This document shows, one piece after another, positions 43,161-44,520 of a DNA stretch of 44,520 bases (positions are counted from its first letter, which is position 1; every line of letters begins with the position of its first letter). Made by a program: the position numbers and the translations under genes. Below the pieces are notes generated by a model. It made no database searches. It was not told where the DNA came from and saw nothing but the letters and a program-made list of their open reading frames with translations. Location of the stretch: positions 1 through 44,520 of the forward strand of contig PKCN01000144.1 in assembly GCA_002862205.1 (NCBI GenBank), given 5' to 3'. The stretch is from Planctomycetaceae bacterium (GTDB lineage Bacteria > Planctomycetota > Planctomycetia > Pirellulales > Pirellulaceae).

Positions 43161-43556
43161 TTGACTGATTCACCCGACCGCTTTTGTGACGCCCCGATTT
43201 CACGTCTCGTGGGCTTTGAGGTTCGGCCTGGGGGAGTGGGCGAGGCCAAGGTTGAGCTCCAGTGCGGACCGCAGCACCATAATCCAATGGAGCGGGTACA
43301 CGGTGGGGTGATCGCGGCCTTGGCTGACGCCGCGATGGGAATTGCCTTTGGCCGCACTCTGCTGGACGAAGAAGACTTCTCAACGATCGAAATGAAGACC
43401 AATTTCCTCCGACCTGTCAAAGAGGGTTTGATCGTTGCGGAGGCCAAAGTGCTGGAACGCGGTCTGCGCATCGGCTTTGTCCAATGCACGATCAGGAACG
43501 CACGAGGCAAGCGGGTGGCGACAGCCACTTGCACCTGCACTGTGATCAGCGATTGA
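43161..43556 (+). CDS. hotdog-fold thioesterase (PaaI-like)
   Basis: PaaI/hotdog thioesterase of about 131 residues, hydrolysing an acyl-CoA thioester in the cytoplasm. The core motif is NPMERVHGGVIAALADAAMG, with the HGG and the acidic residue of the hotdog active site. FLRPVKEGLIVAEAKV and ATATCTCTV form the last strands. The frame is open from 42975 inside the BBP7 gene, but the homology begins only near 43160. The TTG at 43161 with AGAGA upstream gives a normal family length; no ATG fits. It starts 34 bases after the BBP7 stop and could be co-transcribed with it. The substrate is unknown. Confidence 0.82.
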   Translation: MTDSPDRFCDAPISRLVGFEVRPGGVGEAKVELQCGPQHHNPMERVHGGVIAALADAAMGIAFGRTLLDEEDFSTIEMKTNFLRPVKEGLIVAEAKVLERGLRIGFVQCTIRNARGKRVATATCTCTVISD

Positions 43557-43606
43557 CTGTATCAAAATGGAAGCGATCGCAAGAGCAGAGTCCGCTCGAG
43601 AAAATC

Positions 43607-43660
43607 AACCCGAGGCGTGAGCGAGGCTTTGACTGCCCCGCCTCACTCACGCTCCAGGTT
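43607..43660. repeat. REP-like 21-bp imperfect inverted repeat
   Basis: Two 21-base arms (43607-43627 and 43640-43660) are complementary at 17 of 21 positions around a 12-base loop. The core GCGTGAGCGAGGC pairs with GCCTCACTCACGC. The ends AACC and GGTT also pair. There is no T tract, so it is more like a dispersed REP/palindromic element than an intrinsic terminator. Confidence 0.75.
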
Positions 43661-43852
43661 AAAATATCTGTCCGGCCTCGTTGAGTGCATTCCACGGTGG
43701 CGAAGAGAACACCAGTTTCGTGCACGACGGGTCACGGAGACAAGAAGCAAATGCATCCACAGTCAATCTCATTGCCCCACAAGGAAACTGACCAAGCTGG
43801 ACATAACCGCAACTTGTATGTTCAAACCTAGCACCTGTTTTCAGCCGTGCTG

Positions 43853-43883
43853 CTCAAATTTCGCATTTGAGTGCAATTTTTTT
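43853..43883 (+). terminator. candidate intrinsic terminator or leader hairpin upstream of the TrmH-like gene
   Basis: CTCAAAT/ATTTGAG forms a perfect 7-bp stem with a five-base loop (43853-43871), extendable by two G-U pairs. It is followed after five bases by seven Ts (43877-43883). It could end the BBP7/thioesterase transcript or act in the leader of the TrmH-like gene, whose ATG is 38 bases on. The stem is AT rich, hence only moderate confidence. Confidence 0.5.
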
Positions 43884-43921
43884 ACCTCAAAGGTCGGCTT
43901 TCCCGGCTTTCCAATTTCGAG

Positions 43922-44520
43922 ATGCACGCCTTGTACGAGATCGAACAACTCAATGAGGCAGACGATCCACGACTGAGTGACTACCGAGACCTGCGGTGGA
44001 ATCGCAAAGCTGATGCAAAAACCCGGGACTTCATTGTGGAGGGCCGCTACTGCGTCGAGCGTCTTTTGCAAAGCGACTACGGGGTGCATTCCATTTTGGT
44101 AACGGAGGGCAAACGGAGTGAGTTTCTTGAGCACGTTAACAAAACGGTGCCGGTATATTCACTACCACTGTCAGAAATCCGCAAGCTGGTCGGATTTGAC
44201 TTCCATAGGGGTATCATGGCCTGTGCAAAGCGTCCGGCCCTGAATTCGATAACATCCTTTGTTCACGAGCAAAGCAATCCTTCTATCACCATTGCCATGA
44301 TTGGCATAAGCGAACGCGAGAATGCAGGCAGCATCATGCGAACATCTGCCGCCTTGGGCGTTCAGCGCATTCTTCTTGGCCCCAACACTGCTGATCCGTT
44401 TGCCCGTCGCACCATTCGAGTCAGCATGGGCTCGGTCTTTCGCTTGAAACTGTATGACCTGTGTGACCCGGCATCCCAGCTACCAAGCCTCGCTAAGCAA
44501 CATGGACTGCGGACGATCGT
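43922..44520 (+). CDS. TrmH/SpoU-type RNA 2'-O-methyltransferase (partial, 3' end outside window)
   Basis: The gene runs from the ATG at 43922 off the window end, about 199 residues visible. The N-terminal L30e-like substrate domain contains TRDFIVEGRYCVERLL and VGFDFHRGIMACA. The SPOUT catalytic domain begins near residue 120 with MIGISERENAGSIMRTSAAL, carrying the first SPOUT motif (Asn and Arg), and continues with RRTIRVSMGSVFRLKL, the second motif. The last SAM-binding motif lies beyond the window. These enzymes 2'-O-methylate tRNA or rRNA using SAM; which RNA is not known here. A GTG at 43871 is an alternative upstream start, but the ATG is preferred. Confidence 0.9.
   Translation, partial: MHALYEIEQLNEADDPRLSDYRDLRWNRKADAKTRDFIVEGRYCVERLLQSDYGVHSILVTEGKRSEFLEHVNKTVPVYSLPLSEIRKLVGFDFHRGIMACAKRPALNSITSFVHEQSNPSITIAMIGISERENAGSIMRTSAALGVQRILLGPNTADPFARRTIRVSMGSVFRLKLYDLCDPASQLPSLAKQHGLRTI

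Larger units (their letters stand above)
43557..43921. other. intergenic region between the thioesterase and TrmH-like genes
   Basis: No gene is supported. It holds an imperfect REP-like inverted repeat (43607-43660) and a terminator-like hairpin with a T7 run (43853-43883). Confidence 0.5.

Overview
The window looks like ordinary chromosome of a planctomycete, most likely a Pirellulaceae (Rhodopirellula-like) bacterium. This rests on gene families typical of the phylum: a DUF1549/DUF1553 plus DUF1501 pair, a secreted S1 sulfatase, a BBP7-type outer-membrane barrel, a NIPSNAP protein with a signal peptide, a dockerin/cadherin protein with a variant of the LEPR-type planctomycete N-terminus, and a two-domain TIGR01777 epimerase. 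Base composition appears only moderately GC rich. Shine-Dalgarno signals are weak or absent at many starts, and several starts appear to be GTG or TTG. I see no rRNA, tRNA, CRISPR, prophage or insertion sequence.

Layout. 0-5 kb: an altronate-dehydratase-family enzyme and a CtBP-like 2-hydroxyacid dehydrogenase (minus strand), divergent from sucC-sucD. 5-9 kb: a coupled epimerase/membrane-protein pair and a PhoD-like phosphatase (minus). 9-15.4 kb: the DUF1549-DUF1501 pair, a Gfo/Idh/MocA oxidoreductase and an Nramp-like transporter (minus). 15.7-22.1 kb: a compact plus-strand operon of six overlapping or nearly touching genes (RDD, SpoIIM, membrane protein, DUF4129, DUF4350, MoxR), which lacks the DUF58 gene usually found with it. 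22.2-24.2 kb: a low-complexity Gly/Met/acidic secreted protein (minus). 24.5-27.5 kb: a 988-residue dockerin/cadherin surface protein. 27.8-33.9 kb: TerC-family protein, NIPSNAP protein, MutS and a sulfatase whose 3' end overlaps that of mutS. 34.1-37.7 kb: a four-gene operon with two ABC ATPase/permease pairs. 38.1-43.6 kb: a membrane-anchored vWA protein, a PPP-type phosphatase, a BBP7 barrel and a hotdog thioesterase. 43.9 kb to the end: the 5' part of a TrmH/SpoU-type RNA methyltransferase.

The most unusual non-genic content is a set of short tandem repeats in intergenic DNA and at gene edges. They include an array of 28 degenerate heptamers (27615-27810), a perfect five-copy heptamer (9284-9318), a four-copy 15-mer (38017-38076), a 23-bp duplication (24221-24262), an 18-bp repeat at the 5' end of the DUF1501 gene, a 12-bp coding repeat in the Gly/Met protein, and a REP-like inverted repeat (43607-43660). 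I found no clear new defence or mobile system. The best candidates for something undescribed are the heptamer arrays, the Nramp-like protein without the canonical metal-binding motifs, the Gly/Met/acidic secreted protein, and the MoxR operon without DUF58.
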